Source of the DNA: Winogradskyella immobilis
GTDB lineage: Bacteria > Bacteroidota > Bacteroidia > Flavobacteriales > Flavobacteriaceae
Assembly (NCBI RefSeq): GCF_021887715.1
Contig: NZ_JAIQXX010000001.1
Location: forward strand, 62,001-126,000
Reading direction: 5' to 3'
DNA: 64,000 nucleotides
Positions 25,241 through 34,252 of the stretch are shown piece after piece. The position numbers and the translations under genes are program-made. The notes below the pieces were generated by a model. That model saw only the letters and a program-made list of their open reading frames with translations. It searched no databases and was not told the DNA's origin. How positions within the stretch are numbered: the first letter of the stretch is position 1; each line of letters begins with the position of its first letter.

Positions 25241-25468
25241 ATGAAACGTAAAATTCTCTTTTCTCTTTTCTCTTTTCTTTTTTTTCTAAAGACAAATGCC
25301 CAATGTGCAATGTGTAGAGCTGTTTTAGAAAGTGAAGAAGGACAATCTACAGCTGAAGGAGTTAATGATGGTATTGTATATTTAATGGCTATACCATACA
25401 TTATCGTTGGTACTATAGGTTTTATTATTTATAGAAAATTCAACAATCCTAAAAAAGAAATAAAATAA
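25241..25468 (+). CDS. Small cysteine-containing membrane protein of the oxidase cluster
   Basis: A 75-aa protein with a cleavable signal sequence (MKRKILFSLFSFLFFLKTNAQ), immediately followed by CAMCRAVLESEEGQSTAEGVNDGIVYLMAIPYI and a C-terminal membrane helix. The CxxC placed just after the signal cleavage site is suggestive of metal or redox function. The ATG at 25241 is chosen because it gives the signal peptide; longer frames starting inside the upstream gene are not credible. It starts 2 bases after the DUF420 stop. Conserved in this context as far as I recall, but unnamed. Confidence 0.8.
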   Translation: MKRKILFSLFSFLFFLKTNAQCAMCRAVLESEEGQSTAEGVNDGIVYLMAIPYIIVGTIGFIIYRKFNNPKKEIK

Positions 25469-25600
25469 TTTCTAATTGTTGTAACAATCCTTGTGTTTAG
25501 TAGTCTTAATCATAGATTATTGCAAAGGAAGTCTTAACAGTTTATTGGCATAGAAAACGTAGATATTTCCTTAAAATTGTACTCGCTAACCGAAAATGCT

Positions 25601-26302
25601 ATGATTCAAATTAAAGATTTACATAAATCTTACCATATGGGGAGTAATTCTCTTCATGTATTAAAGGGAATAAACTTTAATGTTAAAGAAGGAGAGTTGG
25701 TTTCAATTATGGGATCTTCAGGTTCGGGTAAGTCAACATTACTTAATATTTTAGGAATGCTTGACGAAGCAGATGAAGGCAGTTATACTTTAGATAATGT
25801 GCCTATTAAAAATCTAAATGAAAAAATAGCGGCACGCTACAGAAATGAATTTTTAGGATTCGTTTTTCAATCCTTTAACCTTATTAATTATAAATCTGCA
25901 TTAGATAATGTGGCTTTGCCATTATTCTATAAAGGAATTACCCGTAAAGAACGTTCAGAGAAAGCTGCTCACTATTTAGAAAAAGTAGGTTTAGCAGAAT
26001 GGTCTCATCATTTACCAAGTGAATTATCTGGAGGACAAAAACAGCGTGTTGCAATAGCAAGAGCATTAGCTAGTGAACCAAAAGTGTTACTAGCAGATGA
26101 ACCAACAGGAGCTTTAGATACGAAAACCTCATATGAAGTTATGGATTTAATACAAGGTATTAATGACGAAGGTAAAACAATACTAGTTGTAACGCATGAA
26201 GACGATATTGCACACATGACTAAGCGTATTGTAAACCTAAAAGATGGTTTAATTATTGACGATAGCACAGTAGAACAAGTAAGAGCACAACAATATGTTT
26301 AA
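25601..26302 (+). CDS. ABC transporter ATP-binding protein (MacB/LolD type)
   Basis: A 233-aa ATPase of the MacB/LolD/FtsE class, powering the two permeases encoded next. Motifs are Walker A GSSGSGKSTLLN, Q-loop FVFQSFNLI, signature LSGGQKQRVAIARAL, Walker B VLLADEPTGALD and switch histidine VVTHED. The ATG at 25601 (MIQIKDLHKSY) fits the family better than a TTG 24 bases upstream. The 3' end overlaps the next gene by 8 bases. With the downstream adaptor and TolC genes it suggests a tripartite efflux or lipoprotein/peptide export system. Confidence 0.93.
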   Translation: MIQIKDLHKSYHMGSNSLHVLKGINFNVKEGELVSIMGSSGSGKSTLLNILGMLDEADEGSYTLDNVPIKNLNEKIAARYRNEFLGFVFQSFNLINYKSALDNVALPLFYKGITRKERSEKAAHYLEKVGLAEWSHHLPSELSGGQKQRVAIARALASEPKVLLADEPTGALDTKTSYEVMDLIQGINDEGKTILVVTHEDDIAHMTKRIVNLKDGLIIDDSTVEQVRAQQYV

Positions 26303-27539
26303 TGTAGAACGTTGGCAAGAAATATTTGAAACACTCAGAAAAAATAAACTTCGTACGTTTTTAACTGGGTTGTCTGTAGCTTCAGGAATATTTATTTTAG
26401 TTATTCTTCTTGGTTTTAGTTCTGGTATTGAAAACGGGGTTACTACCGAGTTTCAACAAGATGCTACCAATAGAGTTTCTGTAAGAACACGACGAACAAC
26501 AAAAGGATATAAAGGATTAAACCCAGGAAGGCGCATTCAATTAAAAGATGAAGATTTTTTAGCGCTTTCAAATAATTATGATGAGTACTTAGAATACCGA
26601 TCAGCAAGTTTTAGTATTTGGGGTGGACAAGTAGCTTATAAAAATGAAACAGGAAATTATCGCGTTCAAGGGGTTTTACCAGATAATCAATTTATTGAAA
26701 ATGCAGATATAGGCCGAGGACGTTTTTTAAATAATTCTGATATAGATGAAAGTAAAAAGGTTGCTGTTATAGGAAACAAGGTAAAAAAAGATTTATTTAA
26801 AGACGAAAATCCAATAAGTAAATACATTTCCATTTTCGGAATTAATTATAAAGTTATAGGAGTTTATTATGACCCAGGAGGAGAACGTGAAGAAAGTCAA
26901 ATATTTTTACCATTAACAGCTGCAAGAAATGCATTTAATGGAGGTGATAATATTAGAGATATGGTTTTTACGGTTAAAATGTCAGATAACTTTGATGAAG
27001 CTGTAAAACGTTCTCAAAATATTACTCTAGCAATTGAAAATGATCTAAAAGAGAAGCATATAATTGCGCCAAATGATGTCGCAGCTATAAGAGTTAATAA
27101 CACCTTAGAAGAAGCACAAAAAATATATTCTTTAATAGATACAATTAAAGCTGTTTTTTGGTTTATTGGTATTGGAACTATCGTGGCTGGAATTGTAGGT
27201 GTTGGTAACATTATGATTATTATAGTTAAAGAACGTACTAAAGAAATTGGCATCCGTAAAGCTTTAGGAGCTGTGCCAAGTTCTATTATAGCGATGATTC
27301 TTCAAGAAGCTATTTTTGTAACCATGTTATCTGGATTATTTGGACTTATTGCAGGTCTAGGATTATTAGAAATAGTAGGTCCGCAGGTAGATAGTCCGTT
27401 TATCAAATATCCACAAGTAGATTTTAGAACAGCAATAACGACTGTATTTATTTTAGTCGGTGCAGGCGCTTTTGCAGGGTTTATACCTGCGTATAGAGCA
27501 GCGAAAATTAAACCAATTGTAGCATTAAGAGACGAATAG
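26295..27539 (+). CDS. MacB-type ABC transporter permease 1
   Basis: A 414-aa permease with the MacB/FtsX layout: an N-terminal helix (TFLTGLSVASGIFILVILLGF), a large periplasmic MacB_PCD domain (about 45-280) and three C-terminal helices. The cytoplasmic coupling motif VKERTKEIGIRKALGAVPSSI precedes the penultimate helices. It is a paralogue of the next gene; the two probably form a heterodimer with the ATPase dimer. It starts inside the 3' end of the ATPase gene and is followed by a 2-base gap to permease 2, so translational coupling is likely. Confidence 0.9.
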   Translation: MFNVERWQEIFETLRKNKLRTFLTGLSVASGIFILVILLGFSSGIENGVTTEFQQDATNRVSVRTRRTTKGYKGLNPGRRIQLKDEDFLALSNNYDEYLEYRSASFSIWGGQVAYKNETGNYRVQGVLPDNQFIENADIGRGRFLNNSDIDESKKVAVIGNKVKKDLFKDENPISKYISIFGINYKVIGVYYDPGGEREESQIFLPLTAARNAFNGGDNIRDMVFTVKMSDNFDEAVKRSQNITLAIENDLKEKHIIAPNDVAAIRVNNTLEEAQKIYSLIDTIKAVFWFIGIGTIVAGIVGVGNIMIIIVKERTKEIGIRKALGAVPSSIIAMILQEAIFVTMLSGLFGLIAGLGLLEIVGPQVDSPFIKYPQVDFRTAITTVFILVGAGAFAGFIPAYRAAKIKPIVALRDE

Positions 27540-27541
27540 TT

Positions 27542-28801
27542 ATGTTTAATAAAGATCGCTGGACAGAAATAATAGAGGCTTTAAATGCTAATAAAGTAAG
27601 AACTTTTCTTACTGCCTTTGGTGTATTTTGGGGAATAACAATATTAGTTCTATTACTTGCTTTAACTAATGGACTTCGAGCAGGAGTTACTGCAGATTTT
27701 GGCAATTTCGCAACCAATTCTATGTTTATGTGGGGACAAAGAAGTTCTATATCCTATAAAGGACTTCCAAAAGGAAGACGATTAGAGTATAAAGTTTCTG
27801 ATATAGAAGCCATAAAAGCTGAGATTCCAGAACTTAAATATGTGTCACCTAGGAATTCTTTAGGTGGATATAACGGTGCTAATAATGTAACAAGAAATAC
27901 TAAGACAGGTGCTTTTCAAATTTACGGGGATTATCCAGAGTTTATTAAGCAGAAACCTATGGATATTTTAGAAGGGCGTTTTTTGAGTTATTCAGACATT
28001 AATGCAAAACGAAAAGTATGTGTTATTGGCCCAGATGTAGTTAAAGGACTATATGATAAAGATGAAGAGGTTATGGGTTCGTATATTAAAATTAACGGAG
28101 TTAATTTTTTGGTAGTTGGCACATTTAAAATAACTAATTCTCAAGGAGATACTGAAGAAGAAGCCAATACTGTTTTTATACCATTTACAACTTTTAATCA
28201 AGCGTTTAATTACGGAGATCGTGTTGGTTGGATGGCAATTACAGCAGAAGATAAGACAAGTATTACCCAAGTTAAAGAACGTGTTTTCGATATTGTAAAA
28301 TCGAGGCATAATATAGCACCAGCAGATCAAAGAGCAATAGGTCACAGAGATATAGCAGAGCAGTTTCAACGAATTAATGGGTTGTTTGATATACTCTCTA
28401 TTGTAGGCTATTTTGTAGGTGCACTAATTTTAATGTCAGGTATTATAGGCATTAGTAATATTATGCTCATTGTTGTAAAAGAGCGTACAAAAGAAATAGG
28501 AGTACGGCGTGCTTTAGGAGCTACACCGTGGGCAATAAAAGGTCAAATTCTGCAAGAAAGTTTAATTCTAACCATATTATCTGGTATGGTTGGTATTTCA
28601 TTTTCTGCTTTAGTCATTTGGATTATGAATTCCATTTTAGATGCTGGTGGACCTGTAGAGAATTTCTCTAATCCATCGGTTAGCATGCAGGTAGTATTTG
28701 TGGCATTAACAATATTAGTAATCTCAGGTGTGCTAGCAGGATTAATCCCGGCAAATAGTGCAACAAAAATGAAGCCTGTAGATGCTTTAAGGATAGAATA
28801 A
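27542..28801 (+). CDS. MacB-type ABC transporter permease 2
   Basis: A 419-aa paralogue of the preceding permease with the same order: N-terminal helix (TFLTAFGVFWGITILVLLLAL), periplasmic domain, VKERTKEIGVRRALGATPWAI and three C-terminal helices ending in an NSATKMKPVDALRIE tail. The near-identical coupling helices and diverged periplasmic domains suggest that the two permeases share the ATPase but contact different adaptor or substrate surfaces. Cotranscribed with its neighbours. Confidence 0.9.
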   Translation: MFNKDRWTEIIEALNANKVRTFLTAFGVFWGITILVLLLALTNGLRAGVTADFGNFATNSMFMWGQRSSISYKGLPKGRRLEYKVSDIEAIKAEIPELKYVSPRNSLGGYNGANNVTRNTKTGAFQIYGDYPEFIKQKPMDILEGRFLSYSDINAKRKVCVIGPDVVKGLYDKDEEVMGSYIKINGVNFLVVGTFKITNSQGDTEEEANTVFIPFTTFNQAFNYGDRVGWMAITAEDKTSITQVKERVFDIVKSRHNIAPADQRAIGHRDIAEQFQRINGLFDILSIVGYFVGALILMSGIIGISNIMLIVVKERTKEIGVRRALGATPWAIKGQILQESLILTILSGMVGISFSALVIWIMNSILDAGGPVENFSNPSVSMQVVFVALTILVISGVLAGLIPANSATKMKPVDALRIE

Positions 28802-28823
28802 ATCAACTATTTATATATTAAAA

Positions 28824-29987
28824 ATGAAAAGAACAACAACTGTAATTGTATTAATAGCTATCGTAATAATATTCTCGGCAGCTTTATATTATTTATGGAA
28901 GAAAAACCAGGAAGATCCAGTAACGTATACAACACAATCTGCATCCGAACAAACCATTATAGTTAATACAGTAGCCACCGGAAGTATTGTGCCAGAAGAA
29001 GAGGTGCTTATTAAACCAAATATTTCTGGAGTTATTGAAGAGGTATATATTGAGGCTGGCGAGTTTGTAAAATCTGGAGATCTTATTGCTAAAATTAGAG
29101 TAATTCCTAATGTATCTTCTTTAACAAGTGCAAAAAACAATATTGCTTCTAATCAAAATGCATTAAGAACTGCAGAAATAAATTTTAATGCTCAAAAAGC
29201 AACTTTTGATAGGCAAAAAGCATTATATGATAAAGGAGTTATTTCTGTTAATGATTTTGATGCTATAAATAATACATATTTACAAGCAAAGCAGCGTGTA
29301 GATCAAGCAAAAATTGATCTACAACAATCACGTCAAAACTATGATATTATTAAAACAGGTACTACAAGTGGTTTAGGTAATATTGCACAGACACAAGTTA
29401 GAGCTACAGTATCTGGGATGGTTTTAGATGTGCCAGTAAAAGAAGGGAATCAGGTAATTGAGGCCAATAATTTTAATGAAGGAACATCTATAGCTTCTCT
29501 TGCGGATGTAAAAAAGATGATTTTTGAAGGTAAAGTTGATGAAAGTGAAGTAGGAAAGATAAAAGAAGGATTACCATTAGTAATTACAGTTGGAGCTATA
29601 GAAAACGAAGAATTTGATGCAGTACTAGATTACATAGCACCTAAAGGTATTGCCGAAAATGGCGCAATACAATTTGAAATAAAAGGCTCTTTAAGAAAAA
29701 TTGACTCTACATTTATTAGAGCAGGTTTAAGCGCAAATGCATCCATTATTTTAGATAAAGCAGAAAATGTATTAGCCATTAAAGAAGCTTTAGTTCAATA
29801 CGATCCTAAAACTAAAGAATCTTTTGTAGAAGTTGAAGTTAGCGATCAACGATTTGAAAGAAGAGAAGTAGAATTAGGGATTAGTAATGGAATATTTGTT
29901 GAGGTAAAAAAAGGAGTATCTAAAACAGATAAAATAAAAGTTTGGAATCAATTACAAGGACCACCAAAATATAGTGGAAGAAATTAA
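28824..29987 (+). CDS. Periplasmic adaptor protein (HlyD/RND/MacA type) 1
   Basis: A 387-aa adaptor bridging inner-membrane permease and outer-membrane channel. One N-terminal membrane anchor (TVIVLIAIVIIFSAALYYLW) is followed by the biotinyl-lipoyl half motif (IKPNISGVIEEVYIEAGEFVKSGDLIAKI) and a coiled-coil hairpin with heptads (about 95-180). The second lipoyl half (VRATVSGMVLDVPVKEGNQVI) and beta-barrel domains follow. The operon encodes a second adaptor after TolC. The two may form a mixed ring or serve alternative assemblies. Confidence 0.9.
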   Translation: MKRTTTVIVLIAIVIIFSAALYYLWKKNQEDPVTYTTQSASEQTIIVNTVATGSIVPEEEVLIKPNISGVIEEVYIEAGEFVKSGDLIAKIRVIPNVSSLTSAKNNIASNQNALRTAEINFNAQKATFDRQKALYDKGVISVNDFDAINNTYLQAKQRVDQAKIDLQQSRQNYDIIKTGTTSGLGNIAQTQVRATVSGMVLDVPVKEGNQVIEANNFNEGTSIASLADVKKMIFEGKVDESEVGKIKEGLPLVITVGAIENEEFDAVLDYIAPKGIAENGAIQFEIKGSLRKIDSTFIRAGLSANASIILDKAENVLAIKEALVQYDPKTKESFVEVEVSDQRFERREVELGISNGIFVEVKKGVSKTDKIKVWNQLQGPPKYSGRN

Positions 29988-30039
29988 TTTTCTAAATTTT
30001 GTAACACTTATAGATTTGCATAGACATATAACACATATT

Positions 30040-31362
30040 ATGAAAAAATCAATCATCATAGCATTACTTCTATGTGGGGTATTTGCACAAGCACAAAAAA
30101 AATGGACACTCAAGGAATGTGTTGAGTATGCCATAGAGAATAATATATCTATAAAACAGAGTGAATTAGATATAGAAGTAACTGAAATTGAAAAATTAAC
30201 AGCTATTGGTAATTTTATTCCAACATTAAGAGCTGGTGCAGGCGTACAAGAAAACACAGGTTTAAGTTTCAACCCAACAACAAACCAGGCAGAAACAGAA
30301 ACATTTTTGTCTGCCAATGGATCTATAAATGCTGGATATAATGTATTTGATGGATTAAGAAATATTAGACAAGTACAGCGTGCAAAAATTTCAAATATAG
30401 CAAGTCAGTATCGTTTGTCTAAAATGAAAGACGATATTTCTTTATTTGTGGCAAATGCTTATTTGCAAGTGATATTAAATAAGGCAAACTTAGAAGTTTT
30501 AGTATCACAAAATCAAGTGACAAAAGAACAGATTAAAAGAACTCAAGAATTGGTAGATGCAGGTGTTTTGCCTAAAGGAGATTTGTTAGAAATTAAGGCA
30601 ACAGATGCTAGCGAATTACAATCTATAGTCGGTGCAGAAAATAGTGTGCAACTTTCTTTAATTAATTTGGCTCAACTATTATTGATTACAGATTACGAAA
30701 ATTTTGATATCGAAGAGCGCACTTACAATATCGTTGATGAAGGTATAGCCTCTAAAAATGTAGATGAAGTAATTAATGCAGCTAAAACAAATCGAAGTGA
30801 AATTAAGATTGCCGAACAAAATTTAGAGTTATCTAAAAAAGATGTACAAATTGCTAGAGGAGCAAACTTACCTTCAATCTCAGCATTCTTTGGTTATAAT
30901 ACCAGATATACTGATAGAGATGAGCTAAATTCTTTTATAGATCAGCTATCATTAAATGATGGTATTAGTTATGGATTAAACTTAAATGTTCCTATACTTA
31001 ATGGTTTTAATACCAAGGCTAATATAAAAAGGAGTAAGATTAATGTATTACGTTCTGAGTTTCAATTAGAACAAGCAAAATTAGACTTAGAATCTACAGT
31101 TTACCAAGCTTATGTAGATACTAAAGGGTCTTTAAAGTCTTATGAAGCAGCTCAACTATCAGTAGAATCACAAGAATTGGCGTACCAATATGCTAAAGAT
31201 CGTTATGATGTTGGTTTAACTAATGCTTTTGATTTTAGCCAATCTAAATTACGATATGATAATGCAATAATTAATGCTAATAGAGCCAAGTACGACTATA
31301 TTTTTAAATTAAAGATATTAGAATTATATTTTGGCATACCAGCTTCTGAATTAAAGTTTTAA
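30040..31362 (+). CDS. TolC family outer-membrane efflux protein
   Basis: A 440-aa outer-membrane channel with a signal peptide (MKKSIIIALLLCGVFAQAQ). The mature start is typical (KWTLKECVEYAIENNISIKQSELD). Two OEP repeats follow, with long alpha-helical segments, an aromatic strand region (GRNxx-like sequence is replaced by GYNVFDGLRN) and a second repeat ending in YDVGLTNAFDFSQSKLRYDNA. The ATG at 30040 is chosen because it starts the signal peptide; upstream in-frame GTG codons would add a polar leader. Sits between the two adaptor genes. Confidence 0.92.
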   Translation: MKKSIIIALLLCGVFAQAQKKWTLKECVEYAIENNISIKQSELDIEVTEIEKLTAIGNFIPTLRAGAGVQENTGLSFNPTTNQAETETFLSANGSINAGYNVFDGLRNIRQVQRAKISNIASQYRLSKMKDDISLFVANAYLQVILNKANLEVLVSQNQVTKEQIKRTQELVDAGVLPKGDLLEIKATDASELQSIVGAENSVQLSLINLAQLLLITDYENFDIEERTYNIVDEGIASKNVDEVINAAKTNRSEIKIAEQNLELSKKDVQIARGANLPSISAFFGYNTRYTDRDELNSFIDQLSLNDGISYGLNLNVPILNGFNTKANIKRSKINVLRSEFQLEQAKLDLESTVYQAYVDTKGSLKSYEAAQLSVESQELAYQYAKDRYDVGLTNAFDFSQSKLRYDNAIINANRAKYDYIFKLKILELYFGIPASELKF

Positions 31363-31364
31363 TT

Positions 31365-32681
31365 ATGAGTAAAAATGTAAAAATAGTTTTAGGAATTGTA
31401 GTTTTTGTTTTGATCGCATTAATTGTGGGATCAAAAATGGGAGCGTTCGGTAAAAAAGGAAATTTTAAAACAGTTTCTACGAAGAAAGTTGAATTAAAAG
31501 AGATCATTGAGAAGGTTTCTGCAACAGGGAAAATTCAACCCGAGGTAGAAGTGAAAATTTCTAGTGAAGTTTCAGGAGAAATTATAGAATTACCGTTTAA
31601 AGAAGGTCAACAAGTTAAAAAAGGGGACCTATTAGTTAAGGTAAACCCAGATTTAATTCAATCAGCTTTAAATAGAACTCAAGCATCTTACCAAAATGTA
31701 AGAGCAGGTCTAGAACAAGCTGAAGCAAATTTAAAACAAGCAAAAGCAGATTATGAGCGTAATCAAAATTTGTTTGAAAGAGGTGTTATATCTAAAGCAG
31801 ATTGGGACCGTTCGGTTGCTAGTTACGAGACTGCTGTAGCTTCTAAAAGTTCAGCGTATTACAATGTAAAAAGTGCAGCAGCTTCTGTAAATGAAGCTAG
31901 AGATAATCTAAGTAGAACAACAATATATGCCCCAATGAGTGGTACTATTTCTATGTTAGGGGTTGAGTTAGGAGAACGTGTTGTAGGAACGCAGCAAATG
32001 ACAGGAACGGAGATTTTGCGTGTAGCCAACTTAAACAATATGGAAGTTGAAGTTGATGTTAACGAAAATGATATTGTAAAAGTTAATATTGGAGATACTA
32101 CTATAGTAGAAGTAGATGCTTATTTAAAGAAAGAATTTAGTGGAATTGTTACAGAAATTGCAAATTCAGCTGCAGGTGCTTTAGCAGCAGATCAAGTAAC
32201 TAACTTTAAAGTAAAAGTTAGAATAATTGAAGAATCTTATAACGAACTTACAGAAGGGAAGCCAGAGTCATACTCACCATTTAGACCAGGTATGACTGCT
32301 ACAGTAGATGTTATAACAAATAAAAGAAGTAAAACTGTATCTGCCCCTATTAGTGCTATTGTTATTAAAACAGATACAAGCTCAGTAAAAAAACCTTATG
32401 GGTCAAGTACCGAAATTAATGATGATGCTACACCTGCAAATGAAGAAAAGTTTGAATGTGTTTTTGTCAATGAAAATGGTAAGGCAAAACTTAGAGTTGT
32501 AAAAACAGGAATACAAGACGATACTAATATTGAAATCATCTCTGGACTTAAAGAAGGAGATGAAATAATCACTGGACCTTATAATATAGTTTCTAAAACG
32601 TTGAAACCTGGAGACGCAATTGAAGTTAAAGGTAAAAATAATAGAACAAACCAAGAAGAAGGAGAAGGCACATCAGAATAG
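31365..32681 (+). CDS. Periplasmic adaptor protein (HlyD/RND/MacA type) 2
   Basis: A 438-aa second adaptor of the operon. It has a membrane anchor (VKIVLGIVVFVLIALIVGSKMG), a lipoyl half motif (VKISSEVSGEIIELPFKEGQQVKKGDLLVKV), a coiled-coil hairpin rich in Ala/Gln/Glu (about 100-180), the second lipoyl half (IYAPMSGTISMLGVELGERV) and beta-barrel plus membrane-proximal domains. It is longer than adaptor 1 and has a hydrophilic insertion and tail near residues 325-350 and 425-438. Begins 2 bases after the TolC stop; likely ends the operon, as tsaB is a housekeeping gene. Confidence 0.9.
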   Translation: MSKNVKIVLGIVVFVLIALIVGSKMGAFGKKGNFKTVSTKKVELKEIIEKVSATGKIQPEVEVKISSEVSGEIIELPFKEGQQVKKGDLLVKVNPDLIQSALNRTQASYQNVRAGLEQAEANLKQAKADYERNQNLFERGVISKADWDRSVASYETAVASKSSAYYNVKSAAASVNEARDNLSRTTIYAPMSGTISMLGVELGERVVGTQQMTGTEILRVANLNNMEVEVDVNENDIVKVNIGDTTIVEVDAYLKKEFSGIVTEIANSAAGALAADQVTNFKVKVRIIEESYNELTEGKPESYSPFRPGMTATVDVITNKRSKTVSAPISAIVIKTDTSSVKKPYGSSTEINDDATPANEEKFECVFVNENGKAKLRVVKTGIQDDTNIEIISGLKEGDEIITGPYNIVSKTLKPGDAIEVKGKNNRTNQEEGEGTSE

Positions 32682-32703
32682 TAGACATTATTAAAAGCTA
32701 TTT

Positions 32704-33375
32704 ATGGCTATTATATTAAATATAGAAACGACAACAACTAATTGTTCAGTCTCTTTATCGCAAGATGGAGAGACTTTAGTTTTAAAAGAGAATAATGATT
32801 CTGGTTTTTCTCATGCAGAAAAATTGCATGTATTTATTAAAGATATCTTTGAATTAGCAAAAATAGGAGCTAAAGATATAGATGCTATATCAATTAGTAA
32901 AGGACCAGGTTCATATACAGGGCTACGTATTGGAGTTTCTACGGCTAAAGGCTTGTGTTATTCATTAGATAAACCATTAATATCTATATCTACATTGTTG
33001 TCTTTAGCTCATCAAATCAATGTAAAAGAAAAAGAATTAATAGTACCTATGTTAGACGCTAGGCGTATGGAAGTATACTCAGCAATATATAATCCTGATT
33101 TTTCAATTTATAGAGAAATAGAAGCACAAATTATTGATAAATTTAGTTTTTCAAGTTTATTAGAAAGCTATAAATTATACTTTATTGGGAGTGGTGCAGA
33201 GAAAATGAAATCTATTATAAATCATCCTAATGCGGTTTTTATTGATAATAAGTATCCATCTGCATCTACAATGGGATTTATAGCAAATAAAAAGTTCAAA
33301 ATAAGCGCATTTGAAAATCTCGCCTATTTTGAACCTTATTATTTAAAAGATTTTGTAGCTATAAAAGCTAAATAA
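32704..33375 (+). CDS. tsaB: tRNA threonylcarbamoyladenosine biosynthesis protein TsaB
   Basis: Partner of TsaD and TsaE in forming the t6A37 modification of ANN-decoding tRNAs. The 223-aa protein has the ASKHA N-terminal strand ILNIETTTTNCSVSL, HAEKLHVFI and the characteristic ISISKGPGSYTGLRIGVSTAKGLCYSLDKPL motif. Length is normal. It lies 22 bases after the exporter adaptor gene and may read through from it, with no link in function apparent. Convergent with the next gene, 4 bases away. Confidence 0.95.
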   Translation: MAIILNIETTTTNCSVSLSQDGETLVLKENNDSGFSHAEKLHVFIKDIFELAKIGAKDIDAISISKGPGSYTGLRIGVSTAKGLCYSLDKPLISISTLLSLAHQINVKEKELIVPMLDARRMEVYSAIYNPDFSIYREIEAQIIDKFSFSSLLESYKLYFIGSGAEKMKSIINHPNAVFIDNKYPSASTMGFIANKKFKISAFENLAYFEPYYLKDFVAIKAK

Positions 33376-33379
33376 AAAA

Positions 33380-34060
33380 TTATAAGGATGTTATATACTG
33401 TGCAACTTTAATTAAATCCTCTTCTTTATTTGTAGATAATTTATTGTCTTTTAAATATGTTTTAATTGCTTTTGCGTGTTTAGGAAATGCATTTAAAAGC
33501 TCTTTCTTTTTGGTAGGCATAAAAGAGATATTATCTCCTTTTTTTATGAAGTAAGTATCACTCTCTCGTTTAAACTTAGCAGGTTTATCTTTTTGATAAG
33601 TTGAAGTTGCTTTTACGGTGTCATAGTATTTAATATTTTCTCGTTTTAATAAAGAAAAAGAATCATTTTCACTAACAACTGCTAAAAACCCTTTTTTTGA
33701 AACACCATCTTTAGTTAGATAATAATAAGTTTTGTAAATTTTATTAGTTTGAGTGAATATAACTTCGTAATCATTTTTTACATCTAAAGCAATAATCTTT
33801 GTGCCTAGATTGATTTCCATCTCGCCATTATACGCATTATACCTACCAGTAAATATATTATTCTGTCCTTTTATTTTTATAGGCAGAAAAGCTTCATTTA
33901 CATAAGGAGAACCTTGCGCATCAATTCTTTTACTTGCATCAGCAGACATTCTTAATTTTTCTGTTGCAACATCTATACTCGTTACACCTTGTGCATATAT
34001 AAAATTAAATCCACCTAATATTAATCCAGTAATCAATGTAATTTTTTTTATTGTCTTCAT
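33380..34060 (-). CDS. Secreted protein of unknown function, paralogue of the gene at 35147
   Basis: A 226-aa protein with a signal peptide (MKTIKKITLITGLILGGFNFIYAQG). The mature part begins TSIDVATEKLRMSADASK and ends in a Lys-rich helical tail (KAIKTYLKDNKLSTNKEEDLIKVAQYI). It is highly similar to the gene at 35147-35830, so one arose by duplication; both flank mscS. I do not recognise a catalytic motif. The longer upstream frame lacks a credible start before the signal peptide. Confidence 0.8.
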   Translation of the reverse strand: MKTIKKITLITGLILGGFNFIYAQGVTSIDVATEKLRMSADASKRIDAQGSPYVNEAFLPIKIKGQNNIFTGRYNAYNGEMEINLGTKIIALDVKNDYEVIFTQTNKIYKTYYYLTKDGVSKKGFLAVVSENDSFSLLKRENIKYYDTVKATSTYQKDKPAKFKRESDTYFIKKGDNISFMPTKKKELLNAFPKHAKAIKTYLKDNKLSTNKEEDLIKVAQYITSL

Positions 34061-34185
34061 AATTTCTATAGTTGATTTTAAAATAGAAATATCCAAAATC
34101 ATGCCAATTATTTGATTTTTAATATTTTCGAACATTTCTAAAATACAATTATTTTTTATAATGTAAAATTTTAATCGTATTAAAT

Positions 34186-34211
34186 AAAAAAGCAATGCTA
34201 TGCATTGCTTA
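34186..34211 (-). terminator. Terminator downstream of mscS
   Basis: On the minus strand AAGCAATG and CATTGCTT pair, followed by TTTTTATT. It lies past the mscS stop. Confidence 0.8.
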
Positions 34212-34252
34212 AAGAATTGTATTAAATATCTTATAATTAAGAAATCATTTTG

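Noticed and set aside
26008-26268. Antisense ORF inside the ABC ATPase gene
   Set aside because: Complement of the Walker B and signature region, with no start context.
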